DNA of 33,999 nucleotides from a virus (IMGVR_UViG_3300044640_001145:1-33999), one strand, 5' to 3'. Shown: positions 7,748 to 14,520, counted from the first letter of the stretch. Program-made: numbers and translations. Notes: a model not told the origin generated them from the letters alone.

Positions 7748-8341
7748 ATGAGAAAAATATTAACCATCACACTGTTTTTATTTATAATACTTAAAACGTT
7801 TTCACAAAGTAAACTTCGTGATAGTATCTATATAGAAACCCAAATTTTTACTTTGGTTTATTCAGAGAAATTAGAACAACCAAAATGGATTGAATATGTT
7901 GTAGAATGCCCTACAGGAAATGCCTCAAGAAAGGGTATGGATTTTTATAGTAATGATTCAATTAAGACATCAGACAATCAAGATTATATTAACAACATTT
8001 GGGATAAAGGTCATATGGCTCCAGCAGCCGATTTTAATTGTACCAAAGAAATGTTAAAAATGACTTTTAGTTATTTAAATTGTGTTTTACAAAATCAAGA
8101 TTTAAATAGAACTACATGGAGATTATTAGAAGAACATGAAAGGACTTTGGCTTTAAAATATGAAGTAACTGTTGAAATAAGATGTGTATTTTCAAAAAAA
8201 TCTGTTGTACTACCTTCGGGAGCTACAATACCAGACGGATTTTATAAAATAATAAATTATGATGGTAAGAAAGAAACTTATTATTTTAAAAATGAAAAAC
8301 CACTAACAACAGACTATAAAAAATTTTTAATAACCCAATAG
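7748..8341 (+). CDS. Exported DNA/RNA non-specific endonuclease (DRGH family)
   Basis: 197 residues from ATG 7748. Residues 1-20 (MRKILTITLFLFIILKTFSQ) form a Sec signal peptide with a likely cleavage after FSQ. The active-site motif is D86-K-G-H89-MAPAADF, the DRGHxAPA motif of NUC1/Serratia-type nucleases with His as general base. Asn116 in CVLQNQDLNRTTW is the expected Mg ligand region. GNASRKG upstream is also typical. An exported nuclease would act in the periplasm or outside, perhaps on extracellular or competing phage DNA. An upstream in-frame ATG at 7688 would destroy the signal peptide and is rejected. Confidence 0.88.
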   Translation: MRKILTITLFLFIILKTFSQSKLRDSIYIETQIFTLVYSEKLEQPKWIEYVVECPTGNASRKGMDFYSNDSIKTSDNQDYINNIWDKGHMAPAADFNCTKEMLKMTFSYLNCVLQNQDLNRTTWRLLEEHERTLALKYEVTVEIRCVFSKKSVVLPSGATIPDGFYKIINYDGKKETYYFKNEKPLTTDYKKFLITQ

Positions 8342-8357
8342 TTTTAAATTAATAATC

Positions 8358-8408
8358 ATGGAAGATTTGCTAGATGACTATGATTGGCACCCTGACCAAT
8401 CTTTGTAA
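8358..8408 (+). CDS. Possible acidic micro-ORF
   Basis: A 16-codon frame, MEDLLDDYDWHPDQSL, sits between the nuclease stop and its terminator. It is acidic and could be translated from the nuclease transcript. Nothing else supports it, so it may be chance. Confidence 0.25.
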   Translation: MEDLLDDYDWHPDQSL

Positions 8409-8411
8409 AAT

Positions 8412-8441
8412 AAAAAACCCACTTAGTAGTGGGTTTTTTTT
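8412..8441. terminator. Bidirectional terminator
   Basis: AAAAAACCCACT and AGTGGGTTTTTTT flank a short loop between two convergent genes (stops 8341 on plus, 8440 on minus). A and T tracts on both sides suggest it serves both. Confidence 0.85.
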
Positions 8442-8919
8442 ATTTATTATCATCTCCTAAAGATTTAATTAAATCTCTAATTTTTGCCGCTTCTTCGTAT
8501 TTTTCATCAGAAATTGCCTGATTTAGTTTTTTAGTTAAAAGTTTTATTGTATCAATCTCAGGTTCTTTTCTATATTTAGATACTCTACCTTCAAATGGAT
8601 TGAAATATTGGTTTCTACTAAAAGAACTAAAACTAGTAGAACCATCGGGTGACAACCAATTTCTTTTTTCCCATTCACCGTTTTCATCATTACCCTTTTC
8701 AAGTCCCATATCATCATTAAGTTGTGATAATATTTTTCTTAAAGAATCCATATCAAAAGGCTCTATGTTCATTGGATGTGAACCAAAAAAACTATTATTT
8801 TGTGAACCTAAATTTTTTTTCATAAAACTTTCAAGACCTGACTGATACATATTCAAAAATCTTAAAAATTCTTTATTAAACTCTTCATCACTCATACCAT
8901 TAAATCCAAAATCACTCAT
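8440..8919 (-). CDS. UVR-motif protein
   Basis: 159 residues. The C-terminus, about 124-155, matches the UVR motif of UvrB/UvrC and ClpC-adaptor proteins: LTKKLNQAISDEKYEEAAK followed by IRDLIKSL. This helical hairpin mediates protein-protein contact (UvrB-UvrC, or McsA-type adaptors with Clp). The N-terminal two thirds are acidic and rich in Ser, Asn and Phe, probably flexible, without a recognised domain. A TTG-N19-TATATTTA promoter precedes the gene. It could tether host repair or Clp machinery; the partner is unknown. Confidence 0.75.
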   Translation of the reverse strand: MSDFGFNGMSDEEFNKEFLRFLNMYQSGLESFMKKNLGSQNNSFFGSHPMNIEPFDMDSLRKILSQLNDDMGLEKGNDENGEWEKRNWLSPDGSTSFSSFSRNQYFNPFEGRVSKYRKEPEIDTIKLLTKKLNQAISDEKYEEAAKIRDLIKSLGDDNK

Positions 8920-8966
8920 ATTTTATTTTTTTATTATAAATATAATACAGATTTAAATTTTGTCAA

Positions 8967-9003
8967 TAAAAAACCCCACACTTATTCGAAATCGGTGTGG
9001 GGC
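8967..9003 (-). terminator. Intrinsic terminator of RNA cluster A
   Basis: CCCCACAC and GTGTGGGG enclose a 13-nt loop and are followed by T6 on the minus strand. Confidence 0.8.
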
Positions 9004-9108
9004 GTAAAACTCTAGAACCTGAGAACTAGAGGGTCCCGTTGTTTCCAACGGTGGGGTTAAAAGACCTATCCTGGGACGCTGTTCTTATGGGTAGCGTGAT
9101 AGGTACTA
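8967..9108 (-). ncRNA. Candidate structured RNA at the end of tRNA cluster A
   Basis: Downstream of the fMet-like tRNA on the same strand are three hairpins and a terminator: ACCTATC..GATAGGT enclosing ACGCT..AGCGT, CCGTTG..CAACGG, and CTCTAG..CTAGAG. The dense pairing and GC content above the neighbours indicate an RNA gene of ~140 nt. No family is recognised. It may be released from the tRNA transcript by processing. Confidence 0.45.
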
Positions 9109-9112
9109 TTAG

Positions 9113-9185
9113 TAGCGGGAGCTGGACTCGAACCAGCGGCCTTCAGGTTATGAGCCTGCTGAGATACCAACTTCTCCATCCCACA
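9113..9185 (-). tRNA. tRNA-Met(CAT), initiator-like
   Basis: Anticodon loop CTCATAA on stem CAGG/CCTG; T-arm GCTGG-TTCGAGT-CCAGC. The body strongly resembles bacterial initiators (GGGATGGAG.AGTTGGTA.CTC), and positions 1 and 72 (T/T) do not pair, the initiator hallmark. The usual three G-C pairs of the anticodon stem are only partly present. No CCA is encoded. Confidence 0.85.
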
Positions 9186-9190
9186 ATATA

Positions 9191-9480
9191 TGGTATATAA
9201 GGGAGGATTCGAACCTCCACGAACTTATTCAAAACTAGGTTTCTTTCAGTCCATACATTTTACAAGAGTCTAAGGATTTAATTCTATCATATTATTAAAT
9301 CTATCTATATAACTTGTTACAGTTGGTTTTTAAAGAGTACCGTAACCAAACCTCTTGACCAGTCTGATTATAGACCACCAAGATTAGCTAAATCTAAGGT
9401 CTTTTAGGCTTTTACAGAACTCCCAATCTAACCTTACTCTCTTTTCAAACGTAAGCGTCTACCAATTCCGCCACTTATAT
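9191..9480 (-). tRNA. tRNA-Leu(TAA), interrupted by about 185 nt
   Basis: The acceptor halves ATATAAG (9474-9480) and CTTATAT (9195-9201) pair perfectly though 280 nt apart. The 5' part continues with the Leu-type D-arm (GCGGAATTGGTAGACGC). The T-arm is GGAGG-TTCGAAT-CCTCC, followed by A and encoded CCA. The anticodon arm can be rebuilt from TTACG-TTT at the 5' side and AAAA-TGTAT at the 3' side, giving anticodon TAA with an insertion after position 34 (about 9262-9446). This is where tRNA-Leu(UAA) group I introns of cyanobacteria sit. The insert has a P1-like pairing with a U-G at the junction but is very short, and its last base is not clearly G. The variable arm is unusually long. Confidence 0.6.
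9262..9446 (-). other. Probable intron within tRNA-Leu
   Basis: An intervening sequence of ~185 nt without an ORF. CTTAC of the 5' exon can pair with GTAAG just inside the insert, giving a P1-like helix. AGACT-type segments near both ends could be core pairing elements. A group I intron is the best guess, at the lower limit of known sizes. Confidence 0.4.
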
Positions 9481-9488
9481 GTATTATT

Positions 9489-9497
9489 TCAAAGAAC
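9489..9497 (-). promoter_or_regulatory. boxA-like antitermination element
   Basis: GTTCTTTGA on the minus strand, 9 nt before the interrupted tRNA-Leu and shortly after a CACATAG..CTATGTG hairpin (arms 9503-9509 and 9556-9562). It resembles rRNA-leader boxA (E. coli TGCTCTTTAACA). Confidence 0.5.
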
Positions 9498-9569
9498 TTT
9501 ATCACATAGCTGTAGATTTACTCTACTATTTACTCACTAGATAATGATAGTGATACTATGTGATTAGTG

Positions 9570-9678
9570 TACACAAAGAAGGATTCGAACCTCCAAAACC
9601 TACTTTTATCGACCCGAAGGTAGATTATTTTCGGTCAGAGTTGTTACACCCCGTGTTTACCAATTTCACCACTTGTGT
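9570..9678 (-). tRNA. Leu-type tRNA-like gene, anticodon arm not resolved
   Basis: Acceptor ACACAAG pairs with TTTGTGT, the D-arm GTG..CAC with AATTGGTAAA is Leu-type, and the T-arm GGAGG-TTCGAAT-CCTTC is good. Between them are 57 nt instead of ~33, and no 5-bp anticodon stem with a 7-nt loop is evident. A GACC-GAA/TTC-GGGTC pairing fills the variable region. Possibly interrupted or degenerate. Confidence 0.5.
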
Positions 9679-9697
9679 ATGTTTTTTATTTGTTTAA

Positions 9698-9728
9698 CAA
9701 AGATAATAACTTTTTTTTAATCTGTCAA
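9698..9728 (-). promoter_or_regulatory. Bacteroidetes-type promoter of RNA cluster A
   Basis: TTG (9726-9728), 20-nt spacer and TATCTTTG (9698-9705) on the minus strand, 20 nt before the first tRNA-like gene of the cluster. Confidence 0.75.
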
Positions 9729-9740
9729 TTTTTTTTTTAA

Positions 9741-9905
9741 TTATTTTAAGACCATGTATTTTACCCCATCAACAATCTTAACCATATATTTCCCTTGGTC
9801 CTTTGTTTTACCTTGGGAACGTTTTGTGGACTTTGCTGTTTTTGTGTTCTTCTCTGTTTCACCATACTTGTTGGCAATAACCTGTTTCATCGAAAATCTT
9901 TCCAT
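9741..9905 (-). CDS. Small basic protein
   Basis: 54 residues, MERFSMKQVIANKYGET at the start, then a Lys/Thr/Gln-rich stretch (KNTKTAKSTKRSQGKTKDQG) and a hydrophobic end KYMVKIVDGVKYMVLK. The 15-nt leader follows a TATATTTG box at about 9921-9928. Basic and probably nucleic-acid binding; no family is recognised. The plus-strand frame opposite it is antisense noise. Confidence 0.65.
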   Translation of the reverse strand: MERFSMKQVIANKYGETEKNTKTAKSTKRSQGKTKDQGKYMVKIVDGVKYMVLK

Positions 9906-9936
9906 AATTTTTATTTTTTACAAATATAACAATTTT

Positions 9937-10215
9937 TTACAAAATTTTAGGTGGTGTTTTAAAATTATTAAAACCTGGTTTAACTTTTAGATTATCATAC
10001 TTTCTGTATTTAGAATAAACGTCAGCCCAATAATTAACACCTTCGAGTGTTTTTCTAAATTCAAAAGAAACACCAATAAACCCCATCCAGCTGATAAATT
10101 CTAAATCTAAAAATTCCTCTACAGAATAGTTAAATTTATTCAATGAGTTAAAATTGGCAATCCATTTGGATTGTTCTTCCTCATTCAACCAATTAAAGTA
10201 GTCTTTACCTTTCAT
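9937..10215 (-). CDS. Small protein of unknown function
   Basis: 92 residues, Trp- and Tyr-rich, e.g. DYFNWLNEEEQSKWIANFNS and FISWMGFIGVSFEF. The TATATTTG box ends only five bases before the ATG, so the mRNA is probably leaderless. It follows the minus-strand gene ending at 10234 but has its own promoter box. No family recognised. Confidence 0.7.
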   Translation of the reverse strand: MKGKDYFNWLNEEEQSKWIANFNSLNKFNYSVEEFLDLEFISWMGFIGVSFEFRKTLEGVNYWADVYSKYRKYDNLKVKPGFNNFKTPPKIL

Positions 10216-10233
10216 AAGGCAAATATAATAAAA

Positions 10234-11022
10234 TTATTTTGATTTTTGTTGTTGTTCAGCTTTAAAAAGTGTGTATATGTTTTTGAATAGTACTTCTTTA
10301 GCTTGTGGTGTCTCACCCTGTTCTATAAATTGGTTAACAAACTTAACTAATTCTGTTTCTTTTTCTCTGTTTAATTTTGATTTATAATCCATAACATCAT
10401 AGATACTCATAAAATAAAAACCACCCATGTTAACAGAATCTTTTAATATTGATTGTTCGTCCCTAACATCAAAATCATTTGCTCCTTGAACTTTAGCCCT
10501 TTTGGGGTCCCATGTAGTAAAAGCTTCCATATCTTCTTTAATAAGACCTAAACCATTTTTACCTAAACCTGGTCTGTAAACCTTACCACCAAAATCTTCC
10601 CATTGTTTTTTAAAACGTTCAACAATCTTTGGTACGTTTTCTTCACCTATAACATTACCTATTTTTTTTAAAAACTCTGAATCAGTGGTATAATTTGTAT
10701 ATAATGTTTTCCAATTACTTTCATCAGGTACAACAATATCCAAATCACCAATATCCATGGACCAAGTTCTACTATCCATTTGGTTTAAAGCCTTCAATAA
10801 CATGGGATTTTTAAATAATCTAGCAGAACCAGCGATAAAGTATTCACGTTGAGAAGGATTAATACCAAATGCATCAAATATTAATACCTTTGATTTTTTT
10901 AATAGGTCATTTAATTTAGTTGGGTCAGCTTCTTGTAAAATATCAGCATTTAATAATATCTCATCTAATTTTTTCCAGGCCTTTTCAACCATTAAATCAT
11001 TATATACCTCAACTAATTTCAT
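10234..11022 (-). CDS. Nucleotidyltransferase-like putative virion protein
   Basis: 262 residues. Residues about 64-97 show FIAGSARL ... DIGDLDIVVPD, the hG-S...Dh-D-h pattern of the nucleotidyltransferase fold, where the two Asp bind metal; a further acidic residue lies in DMEAF. The N-terminus MKLVEVYNDLMVEKAWKKLD followed by EILLNADILQEADP contains L-x-E sites (LMVE, ILQE) like the capsid-targeted proteins here. Four bases separate it from the upstream gene (stop 11027), which has the same kind of N-terminus. It may be a toxin-like or RNA-modifying enzyme injected with DNA; substrate unknown. Confidence 0.65.
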   Translation of the reverse strand: MKLVEVYNDLMVEKAWKKLDEILLNADILQEADPTKLNDLLKKSKVLIFDAFGINPSQREYFIAGSARLFKNPMLLKALNQMDSRTWSMDIGDLDIVVPDESNWKTLYTNYTTDSEFLKKIGNVIGEENVPKIVERFKKQWEDFGGKVYRPGLGKNGLGLIKEDMEAFTTWDPKRAKVQGANDFDVRDEQSILKDSVNMGGFYFMSIYDVMDYKSKLNREKETELVKFVNQFIEQGETPQAKEVLFKNIYTLFKAEQQQKSK

Positions 11023-11026
11023 ATAA

Positions 11027-11488
11027 TTAAAGTTTTTGTGAATGGATATAAGGAACGTCTAATCCATAATTTTCTTTTATCCAATCTCGGAATATATCTG
11101 ATATTTCTGAAGAATTCAGATCAAATCCCTGTCTCAAAAACGTCCAAATAGAATCATCTACAAACATTTGGTTAGTGTCATGGTCGTAAGCCATAATATC
11201 TCTTTCACCATCTTTATACATTACATATCTATAATCCCTCTCAACGCTTTTACCGTTAACAGTCATTACCTTTATAGTATCAGTTTTAAGTTGTTCCTCT
11301 TCTAATTGTGGAATTCTATCTAAGAAATTATTATAGTCACCACCATAAATTTCATCTGCTAATTTTTTAGCACCACCCACATCTTGAGCATCTTGTTCCC
11401 AATTTAAAGGATCATATTTATAATTGGATGACATACCAAAATCATCCAAAAAAGACTCTTTTAAAATTTTCTTAATCAATCGTTTCAT
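11027..11488 (-). CDS. Putative capsid-targeted protein
   Basis: 153 residues. MKRLIKKILKESFLDDFGM opens with a basic amphipathic stretch and L-K-E followed by Ser, nearly identical to those at 4252 and 33931. ATG 11488 is used; the codon before it is TTG. The body is acidic and rich in Tyr and Asp (e.g. GGAKKLADEIYGGDYNNFL, VMYKDGERDIMAYDHDTNQM). The start follows a GATATTTATTATT box of the second promoter class. It is translationally close to the nucleotidyltransferase-like gene, 4 nt apart. No enzymatic family is recognised. Confidence 0.75.
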   Translation of the reverse strand: MKRLIKKILKESFLDDFGMSSNYKYDPLNWEQDAQDVGGAKKLADEIYGGDYNNFLDRIPQLEEEQLKTDTIKVMTVNGKSVERDYRYVMYKDGERDIMAYDHDTNQMFVDDSIWTFLRQGFDLNSSEISDIFRDWIKENYGLDVPYIHSQKL

Positions 11489-11502
11489 CAATAATAAATA
11501 TC

Positions 11503-11694
11503 TTACTTTTCTTTAGTCTTCAGATATTCTTTAAGATTTTTATTACCCTTTTGGTGTATTGGGTCAAAACAACAGTGTCTACAACCGCTGCCACAACAAG
11601 TACCACGTTTTTTATGGTATCGTTCAGTTAAAACAATAGCCCCATTCTCTAGGTAATAATCCTTACCTTCTTCAAATATAAAATCTTTATCCAT
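11503..11694 (-). CDS. Cys-rich small protein, DUF5522-like
   Basis: 63 residues. The motif YYLENGAIVLTERYHKKRG followed by TCCGSGCRHCCFDP matches the pattern of a small bacterial family (DUF5522) with five clustered Cys and a His, suggesting a metal site. It overlaps the preceding HNH gene by 8 nt, so both are in one operon. The cellular homologs are uncharacterised; the gene was probably acquired from a Bacteroidetes host. Confidence 0.75.
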   Translation of the reverse strand: MDKDFIFEEGKDYYLENGAIVLTERYHKKRGTCCGSGCRHCCFDPIHQKGNKNLKEYLKTKEK

Positions 11695-12196
11695 TTTTAA
11701 ATCCTAAATATTGTTTCCAATCATTACTAATTCTATTTATTTTTTCAACAAAATATAAATAAGAAGGTCTGAAAGGTTTATGTCTCATGGTTAAATTATA
11801 CTCTGATAAAAACTCATCAACATCCTTACTACACTTTCTAACATTACAAATACCACAACAAGTAACCAAATTTTCCCAAGTATTAGAACCACCTTTAGAC
11901 CTAGGGATAACATGGTCAATGGTTAAATCAGTTGTAGCACCACAATAAATACATTCATTATCATCTCTTTTAAAAATATTCTGTCTAGATAGATGAACTT
12001 TCTTAAAAGGCAAAACAATATACTTCAGTAACCGAATTACCGTTGGTCTAATATAATCTTTTTTATCTGTCACAATTGGGTTTTCTGACTCGTGAGTCAC
12101 GACTTCAGCCTTACCTTTAAACACTAATTTAAAACCCTTTTGTAGTGTGGTAATGTTTATTGGGCTGTAGTCCATGTTTAATACTAACACTTTCAT
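11687..12196 (-). CDS. HNH endonuclease (McrA-like)
   Basis: 169 residues. C-terminal HNH domain with two zinc knuckles: CIYCGATTDLTIDHVIPRSK, then NTWENLVTCCGICNVRK; Asp-His is the catalytic pair. The N-terminus MKVLVLNMDYSPINITTLQKG and the basic middle are those of the chromosomal HNH proteins common in Bacteroidetes and cyanobacteria. It could cut DNA during infection, e.g. host or competitor DNA, or serve in phage DNA processing. Its start is 18 nt after the next upstream gene. Confidence 0.85.
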   Translation of the reverse strand: MKVLVLNMDYSPINITTLQKGFKLVFKGKAEVVTHESENPIVTDKKDYIRPTVIRLLKYIVLPFKKVHLSRQNIFKRDDNECIYCGATTDLTIDHVIPRSKGGSNTWENLVTCCGICNVRKCSKDVDEFLSEYNLTMRHKPFRPSYLYFVEKINRISNDWKQYLGFKNG

Positions 12197-12214
12197 AAGG
12201 CCTTTTATTTATAA

Positions 12215-13003
12215 CTATTTATTTTTCCATTCTTTCCAAGTATCAAAATCTTTTAACTTCTCCATCTCTTCTTCCATCCATTTAGCTCCTGATATAAACA
12301 TATCTTTCCAATAACCTGCATCTGATGGTCGATGGTAAGGGTATTTCCTATCTAATACTTTAGTTGCCGCTTCTTCTAGTGTTTCTTGTTTTAAAGCATT
12401 TTCTTTTGCTTCCTTTAGAATTTGAATAGATTCTTTTTCTTCACAGTTATCACATACACCACAAGTACATTCTTGTTTAGGTTCTTCTTGTGGAATGACA
12501 GCACTTCTTCTAATGAAATGTGAATCAGGTAAAGTGTCTAAATGCTTTTCTAAATTCGTTTTAGGTTCTTCTTGTGGAACGATGATTTTATGTAGTTTTT
12601 CTATATATTGAGTTGATTTTTTATCAGATGGATGACTAATTTCAATAAATGACTTTATTTTATAGTCAATATCAACACTCTCACAACTTGGATTCTTAAC
12701 AAACCATTCTAAGAACTCATCATCAATAGCTTGAACACCGTTATCTATTAAAAATTGGTCTGTTGTTAGGATTATTTTACCAAAATTTTCTCCTTTAGGA
12801 TAATTAATTATTGCTTTTTCAATTAATTCTCTTACAGAATAAAACCAATCTCCTTCTTTAATTTCTTCGTTAGAAGTGATGTAGATGTTTAATTTTGTTC
12901 CACTATACTCTTTACGTGGCGTTTGAATTAAAAGTAATCCTGTATGTTTTTGAACAATGGAATGTTGTTCCTTATCCGTTGGTATTAAATGTATGTTTTT
13001 CAT
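12215..13003 (-). CDS. Bacteroidetes phage-type hypothetical protein
   Basis: 262 residues, starting MKNIHLIPTDKEQHSIVQKH. The N-terminal half (KLNIYITSNEEIKEGDWFYS, ILTTDQFLI, DEFLEWFVKNPSCESVDI) is a pattern I know as recurrent in phages and mobile DNA of Bacteroidetes. A linker has two PQEEPK repeats and a Cys cluster, CTCGVCDNCEE. The C-terminal half is helical (ALKQETLEEAATKVLDRKYP) and ends in a Trp-rich tail. The function is unknown. It is first to last with the two small genes upstream (2-4 nt gaps). Confidence 0.75.
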   Translation of the reverse strand: MKNIHLIPTDKEQHSIVQKHTGLLLIQTPRKEYSGTKLNIYITSNEEIKEGDWFYSVRELIEKAIINYPKGENFGKIILTTDQFLIDNGVQAIDDEFLEWFVKNPSCESVDIDYKIKSFIEISHPSDKKSTQYIEKLHKIIVPQEEPKTNLEKHLDTLPDSHFIRRSAVIPQEEPKQECTCGVCDNCEEKESIQILKEAKENALKQETLEEAATKVLDRKYPYHRPSDAGYWKDMFISGAKWMEEEMEKLKDFDTWKEWKNK

Positions 13004-13004
13004 T

Positions 13005-13280
13005 TTATTTAAATTTAAATTTTTTATAGTTAATAAATTTTGGGTGTAGTTCAGAGGTATCCAATTTGGTTAATCTTTTATGTGCCTCATTTGGTTTAGT
13101 AGAAACCATAATAACCTTTGTTTTCCCATTAACATCAGGTTCATCCAAATCAATACCGTACATCCAAAAACCAAATCTATCAGGCATCGATATATGAGCA
13201 AAAGTGCCAGTCATACCATCCCAAACGGAACTTCTTTTACCCTTCTCAATTCTAACCTTAGTACCAATTCTATAATACAT
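13005..13280 (-). CDS. Small SH3/KOW-like protein
   Basis: 91 residues. The start MYYRIGTKVRIEKGKRSSVW followed by DGMTGTFAHI resembles a KOW/SH3-like small barrel (G-x-K-V-R-I..G-x-x-G-x), then FGFWMYGIDLDEP. The fold is inference; no family is certain. One operon with the genes on either side (3 nt and 1 nt gaps). Confidence 0.65.
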   Translation of the reverse strand: MYYRIGTKVRIEKGKRSSVWDGMTGTFAHISMPDRFGFWMYGIDLDEPDVNGKTKVIMVSTKPNEAHKRLTKLDTSELHPKFINYKKFKFK

Positions 13281-13283
13281 ACC

Positions 13284-13685
13284 TTATTTAATTTTCCATA
13301 CAAAATAAACACACTTATCAGAACAATCCCAAGTATCCAATAACTTACCACCATCCAATGCGGCAACATGTTTGGTAATTCTGATGATATATTTACCGTT
13401 AGGGTCCATTTCCACCAATTCCTTAGCTGTCATTCTTTTTTGACCCTTAACTCCAGGGAACGAAATTCTTTCCCACTTAACACCCAAGTCGTCCAAAGTC
13501 TTTGTTACTTGGTCTTCCCAATTACCTTTAGATGATTTTCTAGAGGCTCTCCAACCATGACCATACATAAGTTTATGAACCTTAGAATAATTTTCTTTTG
13601 TGATATTTGCTACAGCCCTGACCATACAGTCTTTATTACATCTGATATCCTCAATTCCCTTTGGTTGTGTATACTCAAAAATCAT
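13284..13685 (-). CDS. Possible papain-like cysteine peptidase fold
   Basis: 133 residues. DCMVRAVANITKENYSKVHK has the Cys at the start of a helix, and late in the protein come RITKHVAALDGGKLLDTWDC; a Cys helix followed by an H..(A/G)..D/N is the order of papain-like or C39-like catalytic folds often seen in phages. Catalysis is inferred from this order. It leads an operon of three; promoter TTG-N19-TATCTTTG at 13706-13735. Confidence 0.55.
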   Translation of the reverse strand: MIFEYTQPKGIEDIRCNKDCMVRAVANITKENYSKVHKLMYGHGWRASRKSSKGNWEDQVTKTLDDLGVKWERISFPGVKGQKRMTAKELVEMDPNGKYIIRITKHVAALDGGKLLDTWDCSDKCVYFVWKIK

Positions 13686-13705
13686 AGTCCCTTATTTTAT
13701 TTCTA

Positions 13706-13735
13706 CAAAGATAAGGAATTATTTTTAAATATCAA
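13706..13735 (-). promoter_or_regulatory. Bacteroidetes-type promoter
   Basis: TATCTTTG (13706-13713) with TTG 19 nt upstream on the minus strand, 20 nt before the ATG at 13685. Confidence 0.75.
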
Positions 13736-13740
13736 AATAA

Positions 13741-13768
13741 AAATCCCCTTGTCAATACAAAGGGATTG
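13741..13768 (-). terminator. Terminator after tRNA-Met
   Basis: AATCCCTTTG and CAAGGGGATT form a hairpin followed by T on the minus strand, one base past the tRNA end. Confidence 0.75.
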
Positions 13769-13842
13769 TGGTCCTTCACGGGCTCGAACCGTGGACCCAC
13801 AGATTATGAGTCTGTTGCTCTAACCGACTGAGCTAAAGGACC
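13769..13842 (-). tRNA. tRNA-Met/Ile2(CAT)
   Basis: GGTCCTT/AAGGACC acceptor, D-arm AGCTC..GAGC, anticodon loop CTCATAA on CAGA/TCTG, and T-arm CACGG-TTCGAGC-CCGTG. Canonical class I. CAT could be elongator Met or, if modified to lysidine, Ile for ATA. No CCA. Confidence 0.92.
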
Positions 13843-13847
13843 TAAAT

Positions 13848-13928
13848 TAGTCAGGACAGGATTTGAACCTACGAGAGTCTTTTCGCCCCACGGGTCTCAT
13901 TTAGGCGTCACCATTTCGCCACCTGACT
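13848..13928 (-). tRNA. Leu-type tRNA-like gene, anticodon GAG possible
   Basis: Acceptor AGTCAGG/CCTGACT, D-arm GGCG..CGCC and T-arm GTAGG-TTCAAAT-CCTGT are good. An ATGAGAC stretch would place GAG (Leu) after U33, but the flanking bases do not form an anticodon stem. It shares acceptor and D-arm with the gene at 14200-14305. Confidence 0.5.
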
Positions 13929-13933
13929 ATTTT

Positions 13934-14182
13934 TTATTTGATAATTAAACTAAATGGTGTTTTAATATGTGTCCCGTCACCATTAACCTCAACTATACCT
14001 ACTGAAACACCTTCCAATTCATCTGTATAATACATACTTGGTGTACAATAATATTTCCCATTAGACACCTGTTCCATTAGTTCTTTCATTTTAAGGAACG
14101 ACTCAACTAATTCCACAGGGATCTTACTGTCGTAACTATCACCATCATAATTCACCATTTGGTATGTTTCTTTATTTTCCAT
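13934..14182 (-). CDS. Small protein of unknown function
   Basis: 82 residues, MENKETYQMVNYDGDSYDSK at the start, then helical VELVESFLKMKELMEQVSNG and a beta part ending THIKTPFSLIIK. It lies between two Leu-type tRNA-like genes, which suggests a common transcript. No family recognised. Confidence 0.65.
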   Translation of the reverse strand: MENKETYQMVNYDGDSYDSKIPVELVESFLKMKELMEQVSNGKYYCTPSMYYTDELEGVSVGIVEVNGDGTHIKTPFSLIIK

Positions 14183-14199
14183 AATTTTTTATTTTTTTG

Positions 14200-14305
14200 T
14201 AGTCAGGACAGGACTTGAACCTGTATGTGTAACTTTCTTGGCCCTTCCCCAATGGCACACTATCCACTCGTTAATTTAGCGTCTAACCAATTCCGCCACC
14301 TGACT
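14200..14305 (-). tRNA. Leu-type tRNA-like gene, anticodon arm not resolved
   Basis: Acceptor AGTCAGG/CCTGACT, Leu D-arm GCGGAATTGGTTAGACGC and T-arm ACAGG-TTCAAGT-CCTGT are all good. The part between them is 19 nt longer than normal and shows no standard anticodon stem. ATTAACG next to the D-arm would give TAA after a U. GTGT..ACAC closes the extra region. Confidence 0.5.
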
Positions 14306-14310
14306 ATGTT

Positions 14311-14520
14311 TCCCCACCTGAGATTAATGGTGAGTAGATATTCACAGTTTTTCTATTTCAAAACCCAACGTGTCTTACCACTTAAAAGTCAACTCTTACT
14401 TGGGGGATAGGAGAGTCTTCCTTCCGATTCCCAACGAGTACCCCTTGACGTGGTGGTACCAGCTCCGTTAAGTTTTGAGGGATACTTAAAAACCCTACGA
14501 GTATCTCTTTCTCGTTTATT
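14311..14520 (-). ncRNA. Possible structured RNA in a gene-free stretch
   Basis: 210 nt without a plausible ORF or tRNA. The minus strand has more G and C than the surroundings, with pairable segments GATACT..AGTATC, the GGTACC palindrome, GGGG..CCCC, and CTCACC..GGTGGG. It lies between an HNH gene and the tRNA-like gene at 14200 on the same strand. Family unknown. Confidence 0.35.

Noticed and set aside
8966-9680. Possible CRISPR array because of recurring TTCGAA-type segments
   Set aside because: The repeats are tRNA T-arms with different flanks, not identical direct repeats with spacers.
9754-9990. Plus-strand frame with hydrophobic composition
   Set aside because: It is antisense to the better-supported 54-residue gene at 9741-9905, which has a matching promoter box.
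12420-12620. Repeated GGTTCTTCTTGTGGAA as a possible binding-site repeat
   Set aside because: It encodes the two PQEEPK segments of a protein linker; the repeat is explained by coding.
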